Part shown: piece after piece, positions 9,161-17,114 of the stretch
Numbering within the stretch: the stretch's first letter is position 1
Layout: each line of letters begins with the position of its first letter
Source: Myxococcales bacterium
GTDB lineage: Bacteria; Myxococcota_A; Polyangia; Polyangiales; Houyiibacteriaceae
Direction of reading: 5' to 3'
Length of the DNA: 64,000 nucleotides
Assembly: GCA_019637115.1 (NCBI GenBank)
Contig: JAHBWH010000021.1
Location: 1-64,000, forward strand
Notes under the pieces: generated by a model
Told to the model about the DNA's origin: nothing
What the model saw: the letters and a program-made list of their open reading frames with translations, nothing else
Database searches by the model: none
Position numbers and translations under genes: made by a program

Positions 9161-10885
9161 TCAACGCCAATGGTCGACCACGTCCCGAATCGCGCCGGCG
9201 AGATCGTCGCCGGAGTCGAGCCCCCAGAAGCCATCCGAGGGGTAGTTGTTGCGGGCGGCGAGCCGGCCGTTCGCCGGGAAGCGCGCCTCGTCCGTCGCGA
9301 CCTCGCCTGGGCGAGCCCCGCTCATCGCGTGCTGATGGCAACCCACGCAGTTCGCGCGCGCGAGGCCAGGAGCCGCGTCCACGTAGGGATTCGAGCACCA
9401 AGTCGGCCCGCCGCGCCCCTCGTGCAGCGCCGCGAGCGCCGCGGCGAGGGTCGGCGCGTCGTCCCCGAAGCCGCCCCCTGGGTCGCCGTCGAGCTCGTCG
9501 TGGTCGACGACGACGCACATCTTGTAGCTAGACCACGGCGGGCCGAGCGCGCGGATGGCGTCCGGTCGGTCGGCACCGAAGTCCTCGTCAGGGGTGTCCG
9601 ACCACCAGAGCGTCACGTTCAGACCGAGCGGCAGCTCGCGCGTGCGGACGTGGAAGCCGGCGAGCACGAAGGTCGCGCCGGCGGGCAAGCGCTGTGTGTA
9701 GATCGCGTCCGGCGCTGGGTGCGCACCTCGCTCCCCTTCGCCCCACGTCGGGGTTGGCTCGCGCATCAGCGCCGCGAGCGTCCGCGCCGAGGTGTCGTAG
9801 ACCGGCAACGGCGTCGCCGAATCCAAGCGCCGCCACTCCGCGGCGACGGAGACGGCGTCGATCGGCAGCGCGCCGCGCAGACAGGCGACCGGCGGGGCGA
9901 CCTGGGTCCGCTCGACATCGAGCGCCCCTTCGGCCCCGGTCGCCCCGGCCTCGACCCGCACGTGGACGACGGCTGGCCCCTCGACCCGGCAGTCCACGCC
10001 TTCGCAGACGACGACCGCGTCGTCGGCGCTCGCGCCCTCGGCGACGACGAGCCTCGCCTCCCCCGCGGCGGCCTCGAAGCGGACACGCAACGAGCCGCCG
10101 CGGACGAGCTCGAAGGGTCCCACGTGCGCTCGCCCGCACGCCGCGATCGACAGCGCACGCCGCATGATCCGATCCGTCCTCGGCTCGCCGGCGAGCTCGG
10201 CGGGCGGCGCGCCGCGCTCGAGGCACGCGAGGATCTCGGGGTAGCTCTCGACGACGTGGCGCGTGAGCGCGGGGCTCATGGTGATCCGACGCACGCCTCC
10301 CACCGCGTTGAGCGCCTCGCGCGAGTCGAGCGTCGCGAGGTGCTCGCGCCACCGCTCGTCCGGCCACGTGCCGAGCTCGTCGAGGAAGCCGACGTTCCAG
10401 AGGAACGCCGCGTCGACGTCGTCGCTCGAGGGGCGCGCGCGCGCCGCACGCGCTTCGGGAGAGAGCGCGCCGTAGAGGCGCTGGAAGAGCCGCCCGAAGT
10501 CCTCTCGATCGTAGAAGGCCCGAAAGCGCGGCACACTCGCTTCACCGAGGACGGTCGGCTCGCCGAGGGGCGTCGGCGCCAGCACCCTCGCGACCACCTC
10601 CCACGCGACCCGGCGGCGCGCGCGTTGCGAGCGGGCGAGCTCGAGCCATCGCGCCTCGAGCGTTGGATCGCCGCCATGGTCGACCGCGACGCCGAGCAGC
10701 CGCCGATCGACCGCGGACGCAGCCGAGGACCGCGCTCCGACGTCGTCGCCGCACCGCGCGGGAGGCTCCTCACGCTCACAGCCGAGCGCGAACGCGAGCA
10801 GGAGACATGCCCAACGCGCGCCGATCGTTCGGCGGCGACCCCGGGTGAGGCCCGCGCGCGGACCGCCCTCGAGGACAGAAGCCAA
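9161..10885 (-). CDS. Lipoprotein with C-terminal c-type haem motif
   Basis: About 574 aa if begun at TTG 10885. No ATG precedes the signal in frame apart from one far upstream (11080) that would read through a repeat element, so the start is uncertain. A hydrophobic segment with lipobox (LLLAFALGC) marks export. No known domain is evident in the first 450 residues; a CVGCH haem motif is near residue 513, followed by HAMSG. The C-terminus has conserved aromatic residues (NNYPSDGFWGLDSGDD). Stop codon and conserved 3' element are contiguous. Grouped with two other haem lipoproteins; an electron-transfer or sensing role is inferred. Confidence 0.72.
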   Translation of the reverse strand: MASVLEGGPRAGLTRGRRRTIGARWACLLLAFALGCEREEPPARCGDDVGARSSAASAVDRRLLGVAVDHGGDPTLEARWLELARSQRARRRVAWEVVARVLAPTPLGEPTVLGEASVPRFRAFYDREDFGRLFQRLYGALSPEARAARARPSSDDVDAAFLWNVGFLDELGTWPDERWREHLATLDSREALNAVGGVRRITMSPALTRHVVESYPEILACLERGAPPAELAGEPRTDRIMRRALSIAACGRAHVGPFELVRGGSLRVRFEAAAGEARLVVAEGASADDAVVVCEGVDCRVEGPAVVHVRVEAGATGAEGALDVERTQVAPPVACLRGALPIDAVSVAAEWRRLDSATPLPVYDTSARTLAALMREPTPTWGEGERGAHPAPDAIYTQRLPAGATFVLAGFHVRTRELPLGLNVTLWWSDTPDEDFGADRPDAIRALGPPWSSYKMCVVVDHDELDGDPGGGFGDDAPTLAAALAALHEGRGGPTWCSNPYVDAAPGLARANCVGCHQHAMSGARPGEVATDEARFPANGRLAARNNYPSDGFWGLDSGDDLAGAIRDVVDHWR

Positions 10886-10890
10886 CGCCA

Positions 10891-11053
10891 GTGCCCCCAA
10901 CCCGAAGTTCGTTGCGGGTTGCCGTGGATGATCGGCGTGGAGGTCGTTTGCCGCGCAGGCGTTGGACAGGCCGAAGCCCATTCGAGGAGGTCGGAGAGCG
11001 AGATCCGCGCCCTTGGCCGCGGATACCCGAAACGAACTTCGGGTTGGGGGCAC
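10891..11053. mobile_element. MITE-like element with 29-bp terminal inverted repeats
   Basis: A 163-bp non-coding block bounded by 29-bp inverted repeats (10891-10919 and 11025-11053, starting gtgcccccaacccgaag) that match at 28 of 29 positions. It has no reading frame of its own and sits just before the start of the 9161-10885 gene. A 2-bp ca flanks both sides, too short to be a convincing target duplication. A degenerate relative is at 1423-1502. A miniature inverted-repeat element is the best reading; no transposase is in the window. Confidence 0.72.
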
Positions 11054-11192
11054 CAGAAGGACATGCACCGTCGACCGCACTTGCCGCTACGGTACTCGAC
11101 GATGCCCGCGCCGACGATGTCATCGGGCAGCAACCCGTCTCGAACGTTCAAAATTGCGCCCGAGGAGGACGAGCGAGCTCAGTGCAGCGAAC

Positions 11193-11324
11193 CGGAAGTT
11201 CGTGACCAGGTGCAAAGAGGCGCCCGTCCAGCAAGGCGCGACGAGGGAGCGGGCTGTTGGCCCGTGACTGAGGAGCAACGCAGCTGGACGGGATGGATCT
11301 GCCGCACCTGGTCACGAACTCCCG
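11193..11324. mobile_element. Second inverted-repeat element, 21-bp ends
   Basis: 132 bp bounded by inverted repeats at 11193-11213 and 11304-11324 (outer part cgg(a/g)agttcgtgaccagg; 20 of 21 positions pair). The inner sequence contains further pairing blocks (cccgtccag... ctggacggg) and gggctgttggccc. It starts 12 bases downstream of the stop of the first von Willebrand gene, so it may act as a terminator hairpin. Different sequence from the 10891 element. No coding potential. Confidence 0.65.
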
Positions 11325-11335
11325 GGGAGCTGTAC

Positions 11336-12931
11336 TCAGATCAGGATGGTGCCGCCGTCCGGCGGGACGACGATGTACACGTTGCGCGAGTCGAGGTCGG
11401 CGACGCGGTTGCCGACGACGATGATGCGCGCGCGGAAGATCTGTGCTCGCTCCGCGCCCGGCCGGACGTCGTTCCAGAAATCGATCTCGAAGGTCACGAG
11501 CGTGCCGGGGATGACGCCGTAGAAGGTCGTCTCGTCCATGCGATCGAAGCCCGTGCCCGGGATGCCATCCCGCACCGCGCTGACGGGGGTGATCGACTTG
11601 ATGAAGCGCGTCGCGTCGAACTCGTCCGGGTTGCCGGCCACGTTCTCCGTCCGCGTGGACACGTCCTGCGGTGTGCCCCCGACGAGGAGCGCCACCGCGT
11701 TCACGACCTCGGTGTCGAGGCCAGTCCCGTCGGCGTTGATCGTGAACACCAGCGGCGACCCGTCGCCGCGCACCGCCCCGGTGTCGCGGGCCACGGCGTC
11801 GTAGTGGTCTCGGAGGCCGGCCGATCCCGAGAAGATGCCGATGACGCGGGCGCCGATACCGTTCAGGGAAGCGACCGTCTCGTCGTAGGTCGGCGCGGGG
11901 AAGTTGTAGGGGTTCGCGCCGCCGGGGCCGTTGTGGAAGGAGTAGTCGCCGAAGAGCAGGACGATCGGCAGCGCGCCCGGTCGGAAGCACGGGTAGCCGC
12001 GGCGGGTGCCCGGCTCGTCGGGGATCGAGGGACAACTCTGCGGCGGCACCGACCCGCCCGACCAGGTGAGCCCGCCGCCCGTCGCGGTCGACCAGAGGGC
12101 CGGCACGTAGCTCTCGGGGCCGTCTCCGCCGCCGTGGCACGGCAGTCCCTCGACGGCCTCGAGGATGTCGGGGCGACCGTTCGGGGCGCCCGTGATCTGC
12201 CCGATGTCCTGGGTGGCAGGGTTGCTCGGGCAGGTCGTCGCCGAAGCCCCGGCGATGCTCCAGGCGCCGCGGTCCTCGTCGGCCGGGCCGATCTCGCGCA
12301 GCAGGTAGAACGGACGGTCGTTGCCGCCGCCGAAGGGCGAGACGGGGTAGTCGTCGAGGCCGCCCGCGCCGAACTGCACGTCGGGGATCGCCGCCTGCAC
12401 GCCCGGGATGATCGTGTCGATCAGGCCCCGGATGAGGTTCGTGCGCTCGCCGCGCATCGAGCCCGTCATGTCGACGAGGAAGAAGAGATCCGCCACGTTG
12501 ATGTTCGTGCCGAATTGGAGCCGGCGGTCGGCGCGGTCGCCGAAGTAGGGCAGCACGACGAAGAAGTCGCCGTCGGGGATCGTGCTCGCCGGGTCGGTCG
12601 GGTTGGTGCCGATCTCGACCTCGCCGAAGTCGGACACCCCGTCCCCGTCGGTGTCGACCCGGCACGGGTCGGTGCCGTACACGCAGAGCTCTTGGTAGTC
12701 CGTGAGGCCGTCCTCGTCGGAGTCGAGGTCCATCAACCGCGCCGCGAGCTCGGGATCGTCGCAGTGAGCGACCCGCGCGGGATCGCAAGCCGACACGACG
12801 CTCCCGTCGCCGAACGAGCCGTCTCGTCCGCCCGGCCCCGCGTCGCCCCCTCGGCTAGGGCCAGCGGTAGCGGGCGAGCAGGCGGCGACGAGGAGGACGA
12901 GACCCAACCGAAGGGGGGACCGAGTGTGCAT
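11336..12931 (-). CDS. von Willebrand factor A lipoprotein, paralog 1
   Basis: 531 aa. A signal with lipobox LLVAACS is followed by a Gly/Asp linker and two calcium-binding DxDxDG blocks (DLDSDEDGLTD, DTDGDGVSD; thrombospondin type-3 style). A VWA domain follows, with the metal site FFLVDMTGSM near residue 150, i.e. DxTxS rather than the usual DxSxS. The last 60 residues (FYGVIPGTLVTFEIDFWNDV ... VYIVVPPDGGTILI) are shared by all four paralogs and look like a beta-sandwich. The protein is probably displayed on the cell envelope and binds a partner through the metal site. It is a close copy of paralog 2, including promoter-proximal sequence. Confidence 0.85.
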   Translation of the reverse strand: MHTRSPLRLGLVLLVAACSPATAGPSRGGDAGPGGRDGSFGDGSVVSACDPARVAHCDDPELAARLMDLDSDEDGLTDYQELCVYGTDPCRVDTDGDGVSDFGEVEIGTNPTDPASTIPDGDFFVVLPYFGDRADRRLQFGTNINVADLFFLVDMTGSMRGERTNLIRGLIDTIIPGVQAAIPDVQFGAGGLDDYPVSPFGGGNDRPFYLLREIGPADEDRGAWSIAGASATTCPSNPATQDIGQITGAPNGRPDILEAVEGLPCHGGGDGPESYVPALWSTATGGGLTWSGGSVPPQSCPSIPDEPGTRRGYPCFRPGALPIVLLFGDYSFHNGPGGANPYNFPAPTYDETVASLNGIGARVIGIFSGSAGLRDHYDAVARDTGAVRGDGSPLVFTINADGTGLDTEVVNAVALLVGGTPQDVSTRTENVAGNPDEFDATRFIKSITPVSAVRDGIPGTGFDRMDETTFYGVIPGTLVTFEIDFWNDVRPGAERAQIFRARIIVVGNRVADLDSRNVYIVVPPDGGTILI

Positions 12932-13030
12932 GCAATGCACACCACAAGCACGATCCGCACCATCGACCGGCACACGAAGATCTCGCGAAAAACGGCTCGG
13001 CTTCTTCTCTCTGGCCGAGCATCTGAGGCC

Positions 13031-13060
13031 TCGATCCCCCACACGAGCCCAATTCGCCCG
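13031..13060 (-). promoter_or_regulatory. Conserved block upstream of VWA paralog 1
   Basis: The 19-mer tcgatcccccacacgagcc at 13031-13049, extending as aatt(c/t)gccc, is about 100 bases upstream of the paralog 1 start. The identical 19-mer occurs at the same distance (103 bases) upstream of paralog 2, while surrounding sequence has diverged more. It may contain the promoter or an operator. The rest of 12932-13253 shows no gene. Confidence 0.5.
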
Positions 13061-13253
13061 CCTCGCGTAGCCTCGTAGGCTACTTGGCACGGTCGCATCG
13101 CACGCGAGGACAGGGGTCACGGTCGAGAGTTCTGCGCTCGCCCGAGGGTGACCAGACCCCACGCCTGGGCATCTGCGCGCTCCAGCGGAGTCGCCAAACG
13201 GCTGCGCGTCGGAGCATCTCGAGCCCCCAGCGACCCGCCCGCGACAGCAGCGG

Positions 13254-14909
13254 TCAGATGAGGATGGTGCCCCCATCCGGCGGGACGACGATGTAGACGT
13301 TGCGCGAGCTGAGGTCGGCGACGCGGTTGCCGACGACGATGATGCGCGCGCGGAAGATCTGCGCCCGCTCCGCGCCCGGCCGCACGTCGTTCCAGAAGTC
13401 GATCTCGAAGGTCACGAGCGTGCCCGGGATGACGCCGTAGAACGTCGTCTCGTCCATGCGATCGAAGCCCGTCCCAGGGATCCCGTCGCGGATCCCGTCG
13501 ACGGGTGTGATCGACTTGATGAAGAGCGTCGCGTCGAATTCGTCCGGGTTGCCGGCCACGTTCTCGGTTCGCGTGGACACGTCCTGAGGCGTCCCACCGA
13601 CGAGCTCCTGCACCGCCATGACCACCGCGTCGCTGAGGCCCGCACCGCTGCCCGGGATGGAGAAGAGGAGCGGCGAGCCATCCCCACGCACCGAACCGGT
13701 GTCGCGCGCGATCTCCTCGTACCCGGTCGGGTTGCCGCTGCTGTTCACGATGGAGATGACGCGGGCGCCGATCCCGTTGAGCTCCGACACGACCTGCTCG
13801 TAGCTCGGCGTGCCGTGCGCCGCCGTAAACGAGTAGGGGTGGATGTTGCCCGGCCCGTTATGCCAAGCGAAGTCGCCGAAGACGAGGATGATGGGGAGCG
13901 AGCCCGGCCGGAAACAGGGGTACCCTCGCCGTCGCCCTGGCTCGTCGGGAATCTCGGGGCACACCCGCGACGGGATGCATCCGGTCCCAAAGGGCATGCC
14001 CGGCGCCGCGTCGCAGGATCCCGGCGTGCCGGGAGGCCACGTGAGGCCGCTCCCGGTGGCGGTCGACCAGAGCGCAGGGCCCGTCGACTCGGGACCGTCC
14101 GCACCACCGTGGCATGGCAGCCCTTCGACGGCCTCGAGGATGTCCGGTCGTCCGTTCGGTGCCCCCGTGATGTGCCCGATGTCGCGCGTGGCCGCGTTGG
14201 ACGGACACGTCGTGGCCGTCGCGCCCGCGATCGACCAGCTCCCGACGTCCTGATCCGCCGGCGCGATCTCGCGCAAGAGGTAGAACGGCAGGTCGTTGCC
14301 GCCGCCATAGCCGCCCGTCGGGTAGTCGTCGAAGCCGCCCGCGCCGACCTGGACGTTGGGGATGGACGCGGCGATGCCGGGGATGATGCCTTCGACGAGG
14401 TTGTTGATGATGTTCTGGCGCACGCCCCGCATGGAGCCCGTCATGTCGACGAGGAAGAACAAGTCGGCTTGCTCGATCGTCGTGCTGAACTGCAGCCGAC
14501 GGTCGGCGCGATCGCCCAGATGCGGCAGCACGACGAAGAAGTCGCCCTCGGGGATCGTGCTCGTGGGATCGGTCGGGTCGGTGCCGATCTCGACCTCGCC
14601 GAAGTCGGACACGCCATCGCCGTCGGTGTCGACGCGGCATGGATCCGTGCCGTAGACGCAGAGCTCCTGGTAGTCGGTGAGGCCGTCCTCGTCGGAGTCG
14701 AGCTCCATGAGCCGCGCCGCGAGCTCTGGATCGTCACAGTGGGCGACCCGCGCAGGGTCGCACGCCGACACGACGCTTCCGTCGCCGAACGTGGCGTCGG
14801 GCCCACCGCCCGGGCCGGCGTCGTCACCCCGGCTCGGGCCGGCGGTGGCGGGAGAACAAGCGGCGACGAGGAAGGCGAGGCCAAGGGTGACGGGGGACGT
14901 AGCGCGCAT
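13254..14909 (-). CDS. von Willebrand factor A lipoprotein, paralog 2
   Basis: 551 aa, closely similar to paralog 1 over its whole length: lipobox LVAACS, two DxDxDG blocks, VWA domain with LVDMTGSM, and the common tail ending VPPDGGTILI. Differences are concentrated in the middle of the VWA domain, where an extra Cys-containing insertion (CDAAPGMPFGTGC) appears, and in the region around residues 380-430. Tandem duplication followed by divergence of the exposed part is the simplest history. ATG 14909 gives a complete signal sequence. Same orientation as paralogs 1, 3 and 4 but with 300-400 bp gaps, so probably separately transcribed. Confidence 0.85.
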   Translation of the reverse strand: MRATSPVTLGLAFLVAACSPATAGPSRGDDAGPGGGPDATFGDGSVVSACDPARVAHCDDPELAARLMELDSDEDGLTDYQELCVYGTDPCRVDTDGDGVSDFGEVEIGTDPTDPTSTIPEGDFFVVLPHLGDRADRRLQFSTTIEQADLFFLVDMTGSMRGVRQNIINNLVEGIIPGIAASIPNVQVGAGGFDDYPTGGYGGGNDLPFYLLREIAPADQDVGSWSIAGATATTCPSNAATRDIGHITGAPNGRPDILEAVEGLPCHGGADGPESTGPALWSTATGSGLTWPPGTPGSCDAAPGMPFGTGCIPSRVCPEIPDEPGRRRGYPCFRPGSLPIILVFGDFAWHNGPGNIHPYSFTAAHGTPSYEQVVSELNGIGARVISIVNSSGNPTGYEEIARDTGSVRGDGSPLLFSIPGSGAGLSDAVVMAVQELVGGTPQDVSTRTENVAGNPDEFDATLFIKSITPVDGIRDGIPGTGFDRMDETTFYGVIPGTLVTFEIDFWNDVRPGAERAQIFRARIIVVGNRVADLSSRNVYIVVPPDGGTILI

Positions 14910-15011
14910 GTGACCCGGAACCCAAGCAGGATCCGCACCACGAGACGGGCGGCGACGATCTCGGGGAAAAGTGGCCGATCCTCGAGTCTCCTGAGGGAGG
15001 ACCTGGGGTAT

Positions 15012-15041
15012 CGATCCCCCACACGAGCCAATTTGCCCATC
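15012..15041 (-). promoter_or_regulatory. Conserved block upstream of VWA paralog 2
   Basis: Second copy of the tcgatcccccacacgagcc block (15012-15030), 103 bases before the paralog 2 start. Its position relative to the start is nearly that of the first copy. Between here and 15294 I see only hairpin-forming sequence (gaccctgagaagggt, cttctcgg-type stems) and no gene. Confidence 0.5.
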
Positions 15042-15293
15042 GCACGTGCAACCTCCTGGGTTACTCGAGCGAACGCCCCCGCCCGCGGTACGCGCGTCGC
15101 GGTGGCGGCGGCCGAGAAGATCTCCTCAGCTTTTCTGGGCCGGCCGCACATGACCCTGAGAAGGGTGCCGCTTCTCTGCCCGCGAACCCGCGACCGCAGC
15201 GCCCCCTCCCTCGCCGTCTGGAGGGTTGCACAGCAAGCGTAGGGTCAGGGGTGGAACCCTCACCGCACGTGAGGCGTTGCCCGCACCTCATCC

Positions 15294-15334
15294 GCGCCGT
15301 CCGGTAGGGCGCGGCCTGTAAAAGAGGCTGCGGT
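15294..15334 (-). repeat. Conserved post-stop element, short copy
   Basis: Immediately downstream of the stop of VWA paralog 3: gcgccgtccggtagggcg followed by a degraded gcctgtaaaagaggct. It corresponds to the stop-proximal third of the element seen at 9030-9160, in the same orientation relative to its gene. Confidence 0.55.
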
Positions 15335-16849
15335 TCAGATCAGGATCACGCTGCCGTCGGGCGGAACGATGATGTAGACCTGACGAGCGTCGAGATCCGC
15401 GACGCCATTACCCACGACGATGATCCGAGCGCGGTGGATCTCCGCCGCCTCCGTCTCGGGGACCCGGAAGTCGTTGTAGAAGTCGACCTCGAAGGTGACG
15501 ATCGTGCCAGGGATGACCTGGAAGAACGTCGTCTCGTCGAAGCCCGAGATGCCGGCGCCAGGGATGCCCTCTCGGATCGACCCAACGGGGGTGATCCGCT
15601 TGATGAACCCGCGGGCGTCCGTGTCGCCCGGGTTGACGGGCACGTTCTCGGTGCGCGTCGAGACGTCCTGGACCACACCGCCGACCAAGGTCCCGATGGC
15701 GTCGATGATGCCCTCCGAGACGGTGCCGCCCGAGGCGTCGAGCACGACCGGCCGGCTGCTTCCGTCGACGGTGCCGGTGCGGCGAGCCGCCTCCTCCATG
15801 TCGGCGCGTCCGCCACCGTTCACGGCGATGCCGACGAAGCGCGCGCCGATGCTGTTGAGGGCCGCCATCGCGACGTCGAAAGAGGGCGGCGGCGGAGAGA
15901 TCCCCGAGTAGGCGTTGCTGCCCCCCGGGCCGTCGTGCATCTCGACGTCCGTCACCATCACGATGATGGGCAGCGCGCCGGCGCGGAAGCACGGGTAGCC
16001 GATGCGCGGCGCGGGGTCATCCGGGATGGCCGGGCAGTTCCGCGGCGGGATGGTGTGGGTCGAGCTGGAGTGCCGGTAGGTCTCGCCGAGGCCCGTCGCC
16101 GTGTGGAAGAGGGCCGCGACCTGTGACTCGGGGCCGTCGGCGCCGCCCGCGGCCGAGAGCCGCCCGAGCGCCGCTTGGACCTCGGGGATGCTCGCCGTGA
16201 TGTTCTGCATGTTCTCGTAGGGGACGTCGCCCGCGCTCCCGTAGCCGCTCCCAAAGCCACCCCCGCCGAAGGGGAAGTCGTCGAAGCGACCGACGCCGAG
16301 CTGCACGTCGTCGATGCGCTCGGCGATGCGCGCGGCGATCGTGGTCAGCGAGCTGCGCACGTTGTCGATGGGGCCGCCCATCGAGCCGGTGGTGTCGATG
16401 AGGAAGTAGAGGTCGGCGCGCGTGATGTTGGTGCCGAAGTCGAGGCGACGGAGGTCGCGCGCGCCGAAGTAGGGGAGCACCACGAAGAAGTCGCCTTCGG
16501 GGATCGTGCTGCTGCGATCGTTCGGATCGGTCATCGTCCCGCGGACCTCACCGAGGTCGGTGATGCCGTCGCCGTCCGTGTCGATGTTGCAGGGGTCGGT
16601 GGAGTAGATGCAGAGCTCTTCGTAGTCCGACAGACCGTCGCGGTCGCTGTCGGCGTTCCGGAGCACCTCGGAGCGCACCGGGTCATCGCAGTCGGAGACG
16701 CTCCCAGGCGAGCAGTCGGTGACGATCCGGCCGTCACCCCAGACGGCGCCGTCGCCCGCCGAGGTCCCGCCGTCTCGACCCGGTCGGCCGTCGCCGCTCG
16801 CCGAGCAGCCAAGCCCCAACACCACCAAGCACACGAACCATCGACGCAT
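15335..16849 (-). CDS. von Willebrand factor A lipoprotein, paralog 3
   Basis: 504 aa. ATG 16849 has GGAGG six bases upstream. The lipobox is VLGLGCS, followed by a Gly/Asp linker, DxDxDG-type calcium blocks (DSDRDGLSD, DTDGDGITD), the VWA metal site FLIDTTGSM, a glycine-rich loop (FGGGGFGSGYGS) and the common C-terminal module ending IIVPPDGSVILI. It is more divergent from paralogs 1 and 2 than those are from each other. Surface-exposed adhesion or binding role is inferred from VWA plus calcium repeats; no enzymatic motif is seen. Confidence 0.84.
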   Translation of the reverse strand: MRRWFVCLVVLGLGCSASGDGRPGRDGGTSAGDGAVWGDGRIVTDCSPGSVSDCDDPVRSEVLRNADSDRDGLSDYEELCIYSTDPCNIDTDGDGITDLGEVRGTMTDPNDRSSTIPEGDFFVVLPYFGARDLRRLDFGTNITRADLYFLIDTTGSMGGPIDNVRSSLTTIAARIAERIDDVQLGVGRFDDFPFGGGGFGSGYGSAGDVPYENMQNITASIPEVQAALGRLSAAGGADGPESQVAALFHTATGLGETYRHSSSTHTIPPRNCPAIPDDPAPRIGYPCFRAGALPIIVMVTDVEMHDGPGGSNAYSGISPPPPSFDVAMAALNSIGARFVGIAVNGGGRADMEEAARRTGTVDGSSRPVVLDASGGTVSEGIIDAIGTLVGGVVQDVSTRTENVPVNPGDTDARGFIKRITPVGSIREGIPGAGISGFDETTFFQVIPGTIVTFEVDFYNDFRVPETEAAEIHRARIIVVGNGVADLDARQVYIIVPPDGSVILI

Positions 16850-17014
16850 CGGACACCTCCACGAACCACAAGCCAAGGCGCCCGCGTTGCGGCGCGAGCG
16901 GAGACCGGACGGTAACAGACCGGGAGCGCAATCGAAGTACACCCCCCTCGCCAGCGCGGGAGGTCGCTCACACGCGCAAGGACGGTAAGGCCGGACGAAC
17001 CCCGCCCGACTTCG

Positions 17015-17114
17015 GACGCGGGCGCGGACGCGGCGCGGCCCCGGACGCGGCCCCGGACGCGGACCCGGACCCCGAACGGCCGGAGGGAGCTCCGACCCGC
17101 ATCGGAGCTCCGAC
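17015..17114. repeat. Low-complexity ggacgcggcccc tract with duplicated ggagctccgac
   Basis: A ggacgc/ggcccc-rich tract (17015-17075) is followed by two copies of ggagctccgac (17086-17096 and 17104-17114), each containing the palindrome ggagctcc, placed immediately after the stop of VWA paralog 4. The paired palindromes could form a terminator stem for that gene. The gap up to 16849 is otherwise empty. Confidence 0.55.

Noticed and set aside
9137-13078. Very long plus-strand open frame opposite the haem and VWA genes
   Set aside because: Arg/Gly/Pro/Asp-rich composition with no motif; it is antisense to genes with clear domains and reflects high GC.
13081-13094. Sigma-54-like tggcac sequence upstream of VWA paralog 1
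   Set aside because: The sequence tggcacggtcgcat is on the wrong strand for the gene and lacks the TTGC element at the right spacing.
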